64,000 bases of DNA from Streptomyces sp. LUP47B (GTDB taxonomy: Bacteria > Actinomycetota > Actinomycetes > Streptomycetales > Streptomycetaceae), in assembly GCF_001746295.1 (NCBI RefSeq), contig NZ_MJAH01000010.1:62001-126000 (forward strand), given 5' to 3'. The translations under genes and the position numbers were made by a program. Within the stretch, counting starts at the first letter, position 1. Each line of letters opens with the position of its first letter. The notes beneath the pieces were generated by a model. That model saw nothing but the letters and a program-made list of their open reading frames with translations. It did no database searches and had not been told where the DNA came from. Below, one piece after another: positions 42,968-49,946 of this stretch.

Positions 42968-44029
42968 TCAGAGGAGCTCGATCAGCCTGTCGGTGAACTC
43001 GGCGGTGGTCGCGGTTCCACCCAGGTCACGGGTGCGGATATCGCTCTTGGCCAGGACCGAGGCGATCGCGTCCGTGATCTCCCTGGCCGCGGCGGGATGG
43101 CCGAGGTGGTCGAGCATCATGCCCGCGGACCAGATCGCGCCCAGCGGGTTGGCGATGCCCTGGCCCGCGATGTCGGGCGCGGAGCCGTGCACCGGCTCGA
43201 ACATCGAGGGGAAGTCCCGCTCGGGGTTGAGGTTGGCCGCCGGGGCGATGCCGATGGATCCGGCGACCGCGGCCGCGAGGTCGCTGAGGATGTCGCCGAA
43301 GAGGTTGGAGGCGACGACGACGTCGAAGCGGGCCGGCTCGAGGACGAACTTGGCCGCGAGCGCGTCGATGTGCTCCTGGTCCCAGGCGACCCGCGGGAAC
43401 GAGGCGGCCCGCTCGGTGACGAGCTGGTCCCAGAACGGCATGGTGTGCACGATGCCGTTCGACTTGGTCGCGGAGGTCAGGCGGCCGCCGCGCTGGGCGG
43501 CGAGCGTGAAGGCATAGTCCAGCACACGTGTGACGCCGGCCCGGGTGAACACGGCCTCCTGCACGGCGATCTCGTCCGGGAAGCCCCTGTTGAGCCGGCC
43601 GCCGACCTCGCTGTACTCGCCTTCCATGTTCTCGCGCACGACGACGAAATCGACCTCGCCCGTCCGTGCGCCGCGCACCGGACTGTCGATGCCTTCGAAG
43701 ACACGGATGGGCCGGAGGTTGACGTACTGGCGGAAGCTGCGCCGGATCGGGATCAGCAGCCCCCACAGCGAGACGTGGTCGGGCACCCCCGGATATCCCA
43801 CAGCGCCCAGCAGGATCGCGTCCTTGTCGCGCAGCTGGTCGATCCCGTCGGCGGGCATCATGGCGCCCTCCCGCAGGTACCGCTCGCACGACCAGTCGTC
43901 GTACGACGTGTAGGTCAGGCCGAAGCCGTGGCGGCGGCCGAGAACATCGAGCACCTGCTGTGCCGGGGGCAGTACCTCGGCACCGATGCCGTCGCCGGGG
44001 ATCAGGGCAATGCGGTGGTTCGTCGTCAT
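42968..44029 (-). CDS. Tartrate dehydrogenase / D-malate dehydrogenase (isocitrate dehydrogenase family)
   Basis: 353-aa NAD-dependent beta-decarboxylating dehydrogenase. IALIPGDGIGAEVLPPA at the start, substrate Arg/Tyr region VNLRPIRVF and VRENMEGEYSEVGG, metal Asp residues in SNLFGDILSDL, and GSAPDIAGQGIANP before the adenine site. This set matches TtuC/DmlA, which decarboxylate tartrate or D-malate. ATG at 44027-44029; 73 bp after the LysR gene with a CTTATAAG palindrome between. Confidence 0.87.
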   Translation of the reverse strand: MTTNHRIALIPGDGIGAEVLPPAQQVLDVLGRRHGFGLTYTSYDDWSCERYLREGAMMPADGIDQLRDKDAILLGAVGYPGVPDHVSLWGLLIPIRRSFRQYVNLRPIRVFEGIDSPVRGARTGEVDFVVVRENMEGEYSEVGGRLNRGFPDEIAVQEAVFTRAGVTRVLDYAFTLAAQRGGRLTSATKSNGIVHTMPFWDQLVTERAASFPRVAWDQEHIDALAAKFVLEPARFDVVVASNLFGDILSDLAAAVAGSIGIAPAANLNPERDFPSMFEPVHGSAPDIAGQGIANPLGAIWSAGMMLDHLGHPAAAREITDAIASVLAKSDIRTRDLGGTATTAEFTDRLIELL

Positions 44030-44102
44030 GCCGTCGATTGCAGCAAGGCGGTCCGTGCGGCGTCCAAGACGCAAAGCGGATCTCCCTTATAAGCGGTACC
44101 TA

Positions 44103-44987
44103 TCAGCTGTCGGTGACCGAGGTCGCGCTCGTGACGAACGCGGCGGCCGCGGGCGACAGGCTGCCGCGGCGGCTGACGAGGGCGATGTCCAAGCCGGTTT
44201 CCGGCTCGATGTCCAGGACCCGGGCGCCCAGTCGCCGGGCGACGTCCCGCCAGGCATCCGTGACGACCATGAGCCCGACCCCGGCCAGTACCAGGGGCAT
44301 GAGCGACACGCGGTGCTCGCTCTCGGCGGCGACGGTGAACTCGATCCCCTGCTCGCGCAGCGCGTCGACGTAGGCGCGCATCCCGGTACCTGGCTGCCCG
44401 ACGATCAGCCGCTGTCCCGCGAGCTCCCGGCACTCCACCGCCGTCCGATCGGCGAACGGGCCGTCGGCCGGCACCACCAGCACAAAACGCTGCCGCCCCA
44501 GTTCGTGGAAGACGACCTCCTTGCCGGAGACGGGCCCGGCGGACGCCAGGAGCCCCAACTCCACGGCACCCGTGCGCACCATGTCGATCACATCACGCGC
44601 GGTGAACGCCGCTTTGATGGCCACGGAGACGCCGGGATACCGTCGGCTGAAGGCACTCACCAAGGTCGTCAGCGGCTCCACCGCCTGTGTCGGCGTCGAC
44701 GCCACATCCAGGCGCCCCTCACGCAGCTCATGCACCGCCGCGACACTCGCTCGCGCCGTCTCCAGACTCCGTACGGCCTCCCGGGCAGGCTCGATCAGGG
44801 CCCTTCCGGCCTCCGTCAGGACCGCCCCACGCCCGATGCGATGGAACAGCTCGGAGCCGAGATCACGCTCCAGTGCCCGCACGGCCTGCGACAGCGCCGG
44901 CTGCGACACGTACAGAGCCGCGGCCGCACGGTTGAACCCCCCACGATCAACAATCGCGAGGAAGTACTGCAACTGCCGGATGTCCAT
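44103..44987 (-). CDS. LysR family regulator
   Basis: 294-aa LysR protein: helix-turn-helix at 1-60 (FNRAAAALYVSQPALSQAVRALE), effector domain ~88-290. Same strand and just upstream of the tartrate/malate dehydrogenase gene, so it may activate it, although LysR genes are more often divergent from their targets. Confidence 0.9.
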   Translation of the reverse strand: MDIRQLQYFLAIVDRGGFNRAAAALYVSQPALSQAVRALERDLGSELFHRIGRGAVLTEAGRALIEPAREAVRSLETARASVAAVHELREGRLDVASTPTQAVEPLTTLVSAFSRRYPGVSVAIKAAFTARDVIDMVRTGAVELGLLASAGPVSGKEVVFHELGRQRFVLVVPADGPFADRTAVECRELAGQRLIVGQPGTGMRAYVDALREQGIEFTVAAESEHRVSLMPLVLAGVGLMVVTDAWRDVARRLGARVLDIEPETGLDIALVSRRGSLSPAAAAFVTSATSVTDS

Positions 44988-45038
44988 ACGCGCCCTCTGC
45001 CCTCAGTAAATCAAGCGCCGGCTCGGATACGGCAGGTC

Positions 45039-46088
45039 TCAGGCCGAGGCGCGTACCACCAGTTCAGGTGCCACCCAGGCATCCGCACCGGTCAGCGGCT
45101 TCTCGCCGGCCCGCAGCCGTGCGACCTGCTCGACGGCAAGCCGCCCCAGCCGGCGCTTGTCGAGCCGCAGGGTGGTGAGGGCGGGTTCCACCAGTTCGCC
45201 CAGGGCGAGCCCGTCGAAGCCCAGCACGGCCAGATCCTCCGGCACCCGCCGGCCCCGGCGCCGGGCGGCTCGTATCGCGCCGACGGCGATCAGGTCGTTG
45301 AAGCCGAACACCGCGGTCAACTGGGGCCGGGCATCGAGGAGTTGCTCCATCGCCGCCTCGCCGCCCGCGACGCCGTGGCCGTCGGACATCGCGATCCAGC
45401 CGTCGTCGACCGGCAGCCCGTGCCGCCGTACCTCGGCCAGGAACGCCTCCCGTCGGGGCCCGGGGGTGAGCCGGTCACCGTCCAGCATGCCGATCCGCCG
45501 GTGACCTGCCCGGACCAGGTGGGCGATGCCCTGTTCGAGACCCGCCGCGGCATCGATCCCGACGGCCGCGAACCGGGTCTGCTGCGGGCCGCGCTCCAGC
45601 AGGACGAGCGGCAGACCGCCGAGGTACCGGGCGAGGACCTCGTCGTCGTTCTTGAAGTAGCCCATCACGGCGTCCGCCTGGTGGGACAGTACGCCGAGCG
45701 CCTCCCGCTCCTTGGCACCGTCGGTGCGGGTGTCCCACACCACGACCTGCCAGCCACGCTCCTCGGCGGCCTCCAGCACCCCGGCCGCGACCTCGGGAAA
45801 GAACGGATTCATCAGATCCGGGATGACCAGCCCCGCGGTCACCGTCCCCTTCCGCACCAGCCCGCGCGCGAACCGGCTGGGCCGGTAGTCCAGCATCCGC
45901 ACGGCTTCGAGCACCCGCGCCTTGGTGTCCGGGTCGATCTCGCCCTTGTCGTTCACCGCCCGCGAGACCGTCTGGCGTGACACTCCCGCGAGCTGCGCCA
46001 CGTCGTGAATCGTCGCCCGGCGACGAGGACCGTCGGACGCGTGACCACCGGGCTCCCGCTGCTGCTCGTCGGTCCACATGCAGTGCAC
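45039..46088 (-). CDS. LacI family regulator
   Basis: 349-aa repressor. Helix-turn-helix and hinge at ~25-75 (ATIHDVAQLAGVSRQTVSRA, YRPSRFARGL), then a periplasmic-binding-like sensor domain (~83-345). The 24-residue N-terminal extension starts at GTG (46086-46088), with GAGGG nine bases before; ATG at 46077-46079 is an alternative. Target genes are not adjacent; the palindromes at 31.07, 4.27 and 10.32 kb are the kind of site it would bind. Confidence 0.88.
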   Translation of the reverse strand: MHCMWTDEQQREPGGHASDGPRRRATIHDVAQLAGVSRQTVSRAVNDKGEIDPDTKARVLEAVRMLDYRPSRFARGLVRKGTVTAGLVIPDLMNPFFPEVAAGVLEAAEERGWQVVVWDTRTDGAKEREALGVLSHQADAVMGYFKNDDEVLARYLGGLPLVLLERGPQQTRFAAVGIDAAAGLEQGIAHLVRAGHRRIGMLDGDRLTPGPRREAFLAEVRRHGLPVDDGWIAMSDGHGVAGGEAAMEQLLDARPQLTAVFGFNDLIAVGAIRAARRRGRRVPEDLAVLGFDGLALGELVEPALTTLRLDKRRLGRLAVEQVARLRAGEKPLTGADAWVAPELVVRASA

Positions 46089-46124
46089 TGTATCCAGCCC
46101 TCACGGGAACGGGCCCGGCCCGGG

Positions 46125-47141
46125 CTAGAACAGCGCGCTGTACCCGTTGAGGGCCGGCTGCCCGCCGAGGTGGGCGTAGAGCACCGTGGAGTCCGCGCCG
46201 ATCTCGCCCCGCCCGACCAGGTCGATCATCCCGGCCATCGACTTGCCCTCGTACACGGGGTCGGTGACCATTCCCTCGGTGCGGGCGGCGAGGCGCATCG
46301 CCTCCAGCGTGGTGTCGTCGGGGATGCCGTAGACACCCGCGTGGTACCGCTCGTCCAGCTCCACGTCCTCCTCGGTCAACTCCTTCCGTACGCCGATGAG
46401 TTGACCGGTGCCATGGGCGATCCGCGCGATCTGTTCCCGGGTGGCGACGGGCTTGGCGGAGGCGTCGATGCCGAGGACGCGCCGGGGCCGGCCGCCCGCC
46501 TCCTCCAGCGCCCGGAACCCGGCGACCATGCCGGCCTGGGTGGAGCCGGTCACCGAGCAGACCACGACCGTGTCGAAGAAGACGCCCAACTCGCGTTCCT
46601 GATCAGCGACTTCATAGGCCCACGCGGCGAAGCCGAGGCCGCCGAGCGGGTGGTCGGAGGCGCCGGCGGGGATGGCGTACGGCTTGCCGCCCCCTTCCTC
46701 GACGTCCCTGAGCGCCTGCTCCCAGCTCTCCTTGAACCCGATCCCGAACCCGGCCTTCACCAGCCGTACGTCGGCCCCGGCGAGCCGGCTGATCAGGATG
46801 TTGCCGACCTTGTCGTACACGGCGTCCGGCCAGTCCACCCAACTCTCCTGCACCAGGACGCACTTGAGCCCGGCCCGGGCGGCGCAGGCGGCGACCTGAC
46901 GGGTGTGGTTGGACTGGACGCCGCCGATCGAGACGAGGGTGTCGCAGCCCTTGGCGAGGGCGTCCGCGACCAGGTACTCCAGCTTGCGGGTCTTGTTGCC
47001 GCCGTACGCGATCCCGGAGTTGCAGTCCTCGCGCTTGGCCCACAGCGCGGCGCCGCCGAGGTGCTCGGTGAGGCGCTCCAGGCGGTGGACGGGGGACGGT
47101 CCGAAGAGGAGGGGGTAACGGTCGTAGGACGAAAGGGGCAT
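46125..47141 (-). CDS. acdS: 1-aminocyclopropane-1-carboxylate (ACC) deaminase
   Basis: 338-aa PLP enzyme cleaving the plant ethylene precursor ACC to 2-oxobutyrate and ammonia. PLP Lys50 in GGNKTRKLE, SNH at 77-79, and TGSTQAGM at 198-205. Glu298 after Tyr297 (VYEGKSM) and Leu325 (YAHLGG) correspond to the residues that separate real ACC deaminases from D-cysteine desulfhydrases, which have other residues there. Follows a GntR gene by 29 bp and is probably co-transcribed with it. Points to a plant-associated lifestyle, as does the pectin locus. Confidence 0.92.
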   Translation of the reverse strand: MPLSSYDRYPLLFGPSPVHRLERLTEHLGGAALWAKREDCNSGIAYGGNKTRKLEYLVADALAKGCDTLVSIGGVQSNHTRQVAACAARAGLKCVLVQESWVDWPDAVYDKVGNILISRLAGADVRLVKAGFGIGFKESWEQALRDVEEGGGKPYAIPAGASDHPLGGLGFAAWAYEVADQERELGVFFDTVVVCSVTGSTQAGMVAGFRALEEAGGRPRRVLGIDASAKPVATREQIARIAHGTGQLIGVRKELTEEDVELDERYHAGVYGIPDDTTLEAMRLAARTEGMVTDPVYEGKSMAGMIDLVGRGEIGADSTVLYAHLGGQPALNGYSALF

Positions 47142-47170
47142 GGGGACCTCCCGGGTCGGTCGCTGTGGGC

Positions 47171-47818
47171 TCAGTCGCTGTCGGCCAGTTCGGCCAGGCC
47201 CCGCCAGATCTCCGCCGTGACCCGGACCGCCTCGTCCACGTCACCGGCCGCGCAGGCCTCGATCAGCCGGTCGTGCAGTCCCGCCGAGCGGCAGTTGCCG
47301 CCCTCGGCGAAGCGCCGGCGCTCCAGTCGGCGGATGAGCGGGGTGTAGCGGGCGGCGGTGGCGGCCGCCGCGCGGTTGCCGCTGACGCGGACGAGGACGT
47401 CGTGCAGGGCGTCGTCCGCGTGCAGTGCTTCGTCCACGTCACCGGCGGTGACCGCGGCCGCGAACCGTTCGTTGGCCGCGCGCATCGTCTCGATGTCGGC
47501 GGCGAACAGCCGGGGCACGGCGACCCGCGTGACCAGTTCGTGCATGGCCCCGACCACGGCGGCGGCGTCCCGCACCTCGGCGGCGACGACCTGGGTCACC
47601 CGCGTGTAGCTCTGCGGCTTGCTCTCCAGCAGCCCGTCGTCGACGAGCCGCGCGAAGGCCTCCCGCACGGGCGCCCGCGACAGCCCTAGCCGCTCGGCGA
47701 GATCGGCGTCCCGCACCACCGCCCCGGGCTCGATCTCGCCGGCCACGATGGCGTCCCGGATGGATGCGTAGGCCCGGTCCCGGAGAAGGGTGCGGGCGAG
47801 TGGTCGTATGGCCTCCAT
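47171..47818 (-). CDS. GntR family regulator (FCD) of the ACC deaminase gene
   Basis: 215-aa FCD-type GntR protein: winged helix ~14-75 (DLAERLGLSRAPVREAFARL), ligand bundle ~90-205. Position directly before acdS on the same strand makes it the likely regulator; actinobacterial acdS genes are often next to GntR genes. Confidence 0.88.
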   Translation of the reverse strand: MEAIRPLARTLLRDRAYASIRDAIVAGEIEPGAVVRDADLAERLGLSRAPVREAFARLVDDGLLESKPQSYTRVTQVVAAEVRDAAAVVGAMHELVTRVAVPRLFAADIETMRAANERFAAAVTAGDVDEALHADDALHDVLVRVSGNRAAAATAARYTPLIRRLERRRFAEGGNCRSAGLHDRLIEACAAGDVDEAVRVTAEIWRGLAELADSD

Positions 47819-47872
47819 GAACTGAAATGTTAGATGTCAATCAGGACCGCGCACAAGGGTGCGGACATGCGA

Positions 47873-47904
47873 GTGGCCCGCACCCCCCGTGAGGTGCGGG
47901 CCAC
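47873..47904 (-). terminator. Terminator hairpin after the Ro protein gene
   Basis: GTGGCCCGCACC (47873-47884) pairs perfectly with GGTGCGGGCCAC (47893-47904), an uninterrupted 12-bp stem, 10 bp past the stop of the minus-strand TROVE gene. Confidence 0.75.
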
Positions 47905-47913
47905 GCTCGGGGC

Positions 47914-49494
47914 TCAGGCAGCCCAGGGCCAGTCGGCGTCCTGGGCCGCCTCGAGCAGCGGAACCATCCGGAAGGCCGCGTCCGAGAGGCCTCCGAAGGT
48001 GTGGCGGTTGCCGGTGCCGGAGGGGCCGTGGCCCGCCCGGTAGCCGGCGAGGTTCCAGGTGTAGACGGGTACCTCGGCCGGGATCTGCTCGGTCGGGCCG
48101 CCGTGCCGGTTGTACGTGTACTGCTCGTCGGTGACGATCAGCACCCGGTCCTGGCCCCGGTAGTGCGCGCGGACGGCCGAGGTGGTGTCGGTGCCGCCCA
48201 GGTCGCCGAAGCGGCCGAGGATCTTCAGCACCGACTCGCCCCTGCCGTACGTCAGACGCCGGCTCGTGGTGCCGAACTCGACGAGATCCGCGTCCGCCGC
48301 CCGCAGCGCGAGCGCCGTGCCGAAGATCGCCGCCGCGTCGGCCCGGTTGAGCCGCGAGCGGTCGGACAGCCGCGTCCACATCGAGCCGGAGCGGTCGACG
48401 AGCACCAGGGTCCGGCCGGGCAGTGCGGGCACGTTGGCCAGCGAGTGGCCGAGCGCCTGCTCCAGCGGGTGGGACCAGCGCAGCGACGGCGCGTGCTGGT
48501 ACGCGGCGAGGTACCGGAAGGGGAACTGCCGGGACCGCGCCACCTCCGCCGGGTCGCTGATCTTCGCCGCGACCCGGGCGGCGACCTCGTCCGAGACACC
48601 GGCCTCGTCGAAATTCCTCAGGTTGCGAACGAGCGCCATCGCTCCCATGGACGGGATCACGCTCTCCCAGGCCGCCTTGTCCATCGGCCCCTGCAGCCAG
48701 CCGGCCAGCGCCTCCCACGTCATCCCGGCCGCGGCCAGTCGCTCGGCACCGCCCTCGGACGTGACCAGCGCGCGCCGGCGGCCGACCGGCACCGCCATCA
48801 GCTCGCGGTGCGCGGTGAGCACCCGGCTCGACGCGGGCGGCACAGCCGTGTCCGGGTTGTGCCGCCGGTCGAGGGCGTACTGGAACAGCTCGCCCTGCCA
48901 CGGCTTGTCCGGGTCCGGGGCCGCGTGCACGAGGTTGAGGATGTCGCCGAACCGGTAACCCTTGGACGCGGTGTCGTACTTCAGCAGCGACTTGCCGCTG
49001 TACAGACGGCGTACGGCGTCGGCGATCCCGCGCTTGACGGGCTTCGGGACGCTACGGCCGTACTGCGCCGTCCAGTAACCGAGGAACTCGCCGGGCTCGT
49101 CGGGCCGCTGGAGTACGGAGGCCACGACCTGGCGGTTGGAGGGGCCGTCGGTGGCGCCCGCGTCGAGGCGCGCCTTGACGTACTCGGCGGCGCCCACGAT
49201 CGAGGCGGTACGGAGGTTGCCCTCGCCGCGCAGCCAGCCGAGCAGGCCGGCGGTCCAGGCCGGGTCGGTGACGGCGAGCTGCCGTACGAGCGTGGCGAAC
49301 CGGTCGTCGCGGTCCGCGCCGGACTCGTAGTGGGTCTGCTGGGAGACGAAGTTGGCGACCGCGAGCAGAAACAGCTCGGAGCGTGCGTCACGCTCGCGGC
49401 CCCGGCCGCCCTCGTACGTCCGCAGGATGCGTCCCGTCGACGTCACGCGCGAGGTGGGACGGGCCCGCGCGGCCTTCTTGTTGAATCGCGCCAT
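47914..49494 (-). CDS. rsr: Ro60/TROVE domain RNA-binding protein (Rsr)
   Basis: 526-aa bacterial Ro orthologue. Residues ~20-345 are the TROVE HEAT-repeat ring that holds misfolded RNAs and Y RNAs; ~360-526 are a von Willebrand A domain with the intact MIDAS Asp367-x-Ser369-x-Ser371 (DRSGSMW). In other bacteria Ro joins PNPase through a Y RNA to degrade structured RNA, or aids rRNA maturation under stress. The two Y-like RNAs encoded just upstream on the same strand support this role. ATG at 49492-49494; its GGGGG ribosome site lies in the turn of a hairpin. Confidence 0.93.
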   Translation of the reverse strand: MARFNKKAARARPTSRVTSTGRILRTYEGGRGRERDARSELFLLAVANFVSQQTHYESGADRDDRFATLVRQLAVTDPAWTAGLLGWLRGEGNLRTASIVGAAEYVKARLDAGATDGPSNRQVVASVLQRPDEPGEFLGYWTAQYGRSVPKPVKRGIADAVRRLYSGKSLLKYDTASKGYRFGDILNLVHAAPDPDKPWQGELFQYALDRRHNPDTAVPPASSRVLTAHRELMAVPVGRRRALVTSEGGAERLAAAGMTWEALAGWLQGPMDKAAWESVIPSMGAMALVRNLRNFDEAGVSDEVAARVAAKISDPAEVARSRQFPFRYLAAYQHAPSLRWSHPLEQALGHSLANVPALPGRTLVLVDRSGSMWTRLSDRSRLNRADAAAIFGTALALRAADADLVEFGTTSRRLTYGRGESVLKILGRFGDLGGTDTTSAVRAHYRGQDRVLIVTDEQYTYNRHGGPTEQIPAEVPVYTWNLAGYRAGHGPSGTGNRHTFGGLSDAAFRMVPLLEAAQDADWPWAA

Positions 49495-49496
49495 GG

Positions 49497-49514
49497 CGAA
49501 TTCCCCCGAATTCG
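49497..49514 (-). promoter_or_regulatory. Hairpin holding the ribosome site of rsr
   Basis: CGAATTC (49497-49503) pairs with GAATTCG (49508-49514). On the mRNA the G-rich ribosome-binding stretch is the loop, ending three bases before the ATG. The pair of EcoRI-like sequences is striking in this GC-rich DNA and could tune translation. Confidence 0.45.
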
Positions 49515-49546
49515 TTTCCGTTTCGGAGGGAGACGCGGCAAATGGA

Positions 49547-49700
49547 GGGTGCCCGAGGTCGAAGTCGACTGCGGTGCTTATAAACTGGCGCGTCTTCCGT
49601 TCCGCCACACCGACCCTGAGTCGATGACGGGAATCGAACCCGCACGAGGGCTTTCCCCCACCAGTTCCCGAAGTATCCGCTGCCTGCGCACCGGGCACCC
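49547..49700 (-). ncRNA. Y RNA-like tRNA mimic 2 (tRNA-Leu-like module)
   Basis: Read on the minus strand: GGGTGCCC (49700-49693) at the 5' end pairs with GGGCACCC (49554-49547) at the 3' end; a 2-nt bulge (TC) and then GGT/ACC extend the helix. Inside are a T-arm GCGGG-TTCGATT-CCCGT (49643-49627), a closed acceptor stem CATCGAC/GTCGGTG (49626-49620 with 49614-49608) capped by a 5-nt loop, then a D-arm-like TGGCGGAACGGAAGACGC as in tRNA-Leu. A GGGGGAAAGCCC segment before the T-arm looks like a class II variable arm. The order is a circular permutation of a tRNA, so it cannot be an ordinary tRNA. Ends are set by the pairing and are approximate; promoter not seen, so it may be cut from the Yrl1 transcript or share the rsr message. 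Confidence 0.75.
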
Positions 49701-49724
49701 ACCATGAGCTGCGCCTCCCGAGAT

Positions 49725-49749
49725 CAAAATGCTCGCACCGGGAGGTGCG
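49725..49749 (-). terminator. Intrinsic terminator of Y-like RNA 1, sharing bases with its terminal helix
   Basis: On the minus strand CGCACC (49749-49744) pairs with GGTGCG (49739-49734) around TCCC, followed by AGCATTTTG. The same CGCACC also pairs with the 5' end of the RNA, so the two structures exclude each other. Confidence 0.6.
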
Positions 49750-49899
49750 TGAAGTTGTGGTGTCCAGAGTTCAGATCGGCGGAACCGACATTAGGTGCTC
49801 TGCCTCTGAGCTACACCGGCACGTGGTACCGGTGGCGGGATTCGAACCCGCGGCCGCCCCATTATGAGTGGAAGTAGGTCCTGCCTTCGCACCTGGACG
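49743..49899 (-). ncRNA. Y RNA-like tRNA mimic 1
   Basis: Minus strand: AGGTGCG (49894-49888) pairs with CGCACCT (49749-49743), then a 2-nt bulge (CA) and AAG/CTT. The 5' strand GGTGCGAAGGCAG resembles the conserved 5' strand of Y RNAs and recurs as GGTGCGCAGGCAG in RNA 2. Inside are CTCATAA, like a tRNA-Met anticodon loop, a T-arm GCGGG-TTCGAAT-CCCGC (49851-49835), an acceptor stem CACCGGT/GCCGGTG (49834-49828 with 49820-49814) closed by a 7-nt loop, and a D-arm GCTC-AGAGGCA-GAGC (49811-49797). T-arm before acceptor before D-arm is the permuted order of YrlA-type RNAs. The 5' end is placed at ~49899 from the -10 element. Confidence 0.8.
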
Positions 49900-49905
49900 T
49901 TCATC

Positions 49906-49911
49906 ACTCTA
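49906..49911 (-). promoter_or_regulatory. -10 element of Y-like RNA 1
   Basis: TAGAGT on the minus strand, a common Streptomyces -10 form, ends seven bases before the predicted 5' end of the RNA. No good -35 is seen at 17-19 bp. Confidence 0.5.
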
Positions 49912-49946
49912 GGAGGCGTGCCGCGGGCCGGGCGAGCGAATTAAAT

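Noticed and set aside
44086..44093. CTTATAAG palindrome between lysR and the tartrate dehydrogenase gene as a LysR operator.
   Set aside because: Only 8 bp and without a clear T-N11-A context; too short to claim as a feature.
49608..49851. Two ordinary tRNA genes, suggested by canonical T-arms and D-arms.
   Set aside because: In both cases the T-arm and acceptor 3' strand come before the acceptor 5' strand and D-arm, with a short closing loop, and no complete clover-leaf can be read in normal order on either strand. The permuted order fits Y-like RNAs.
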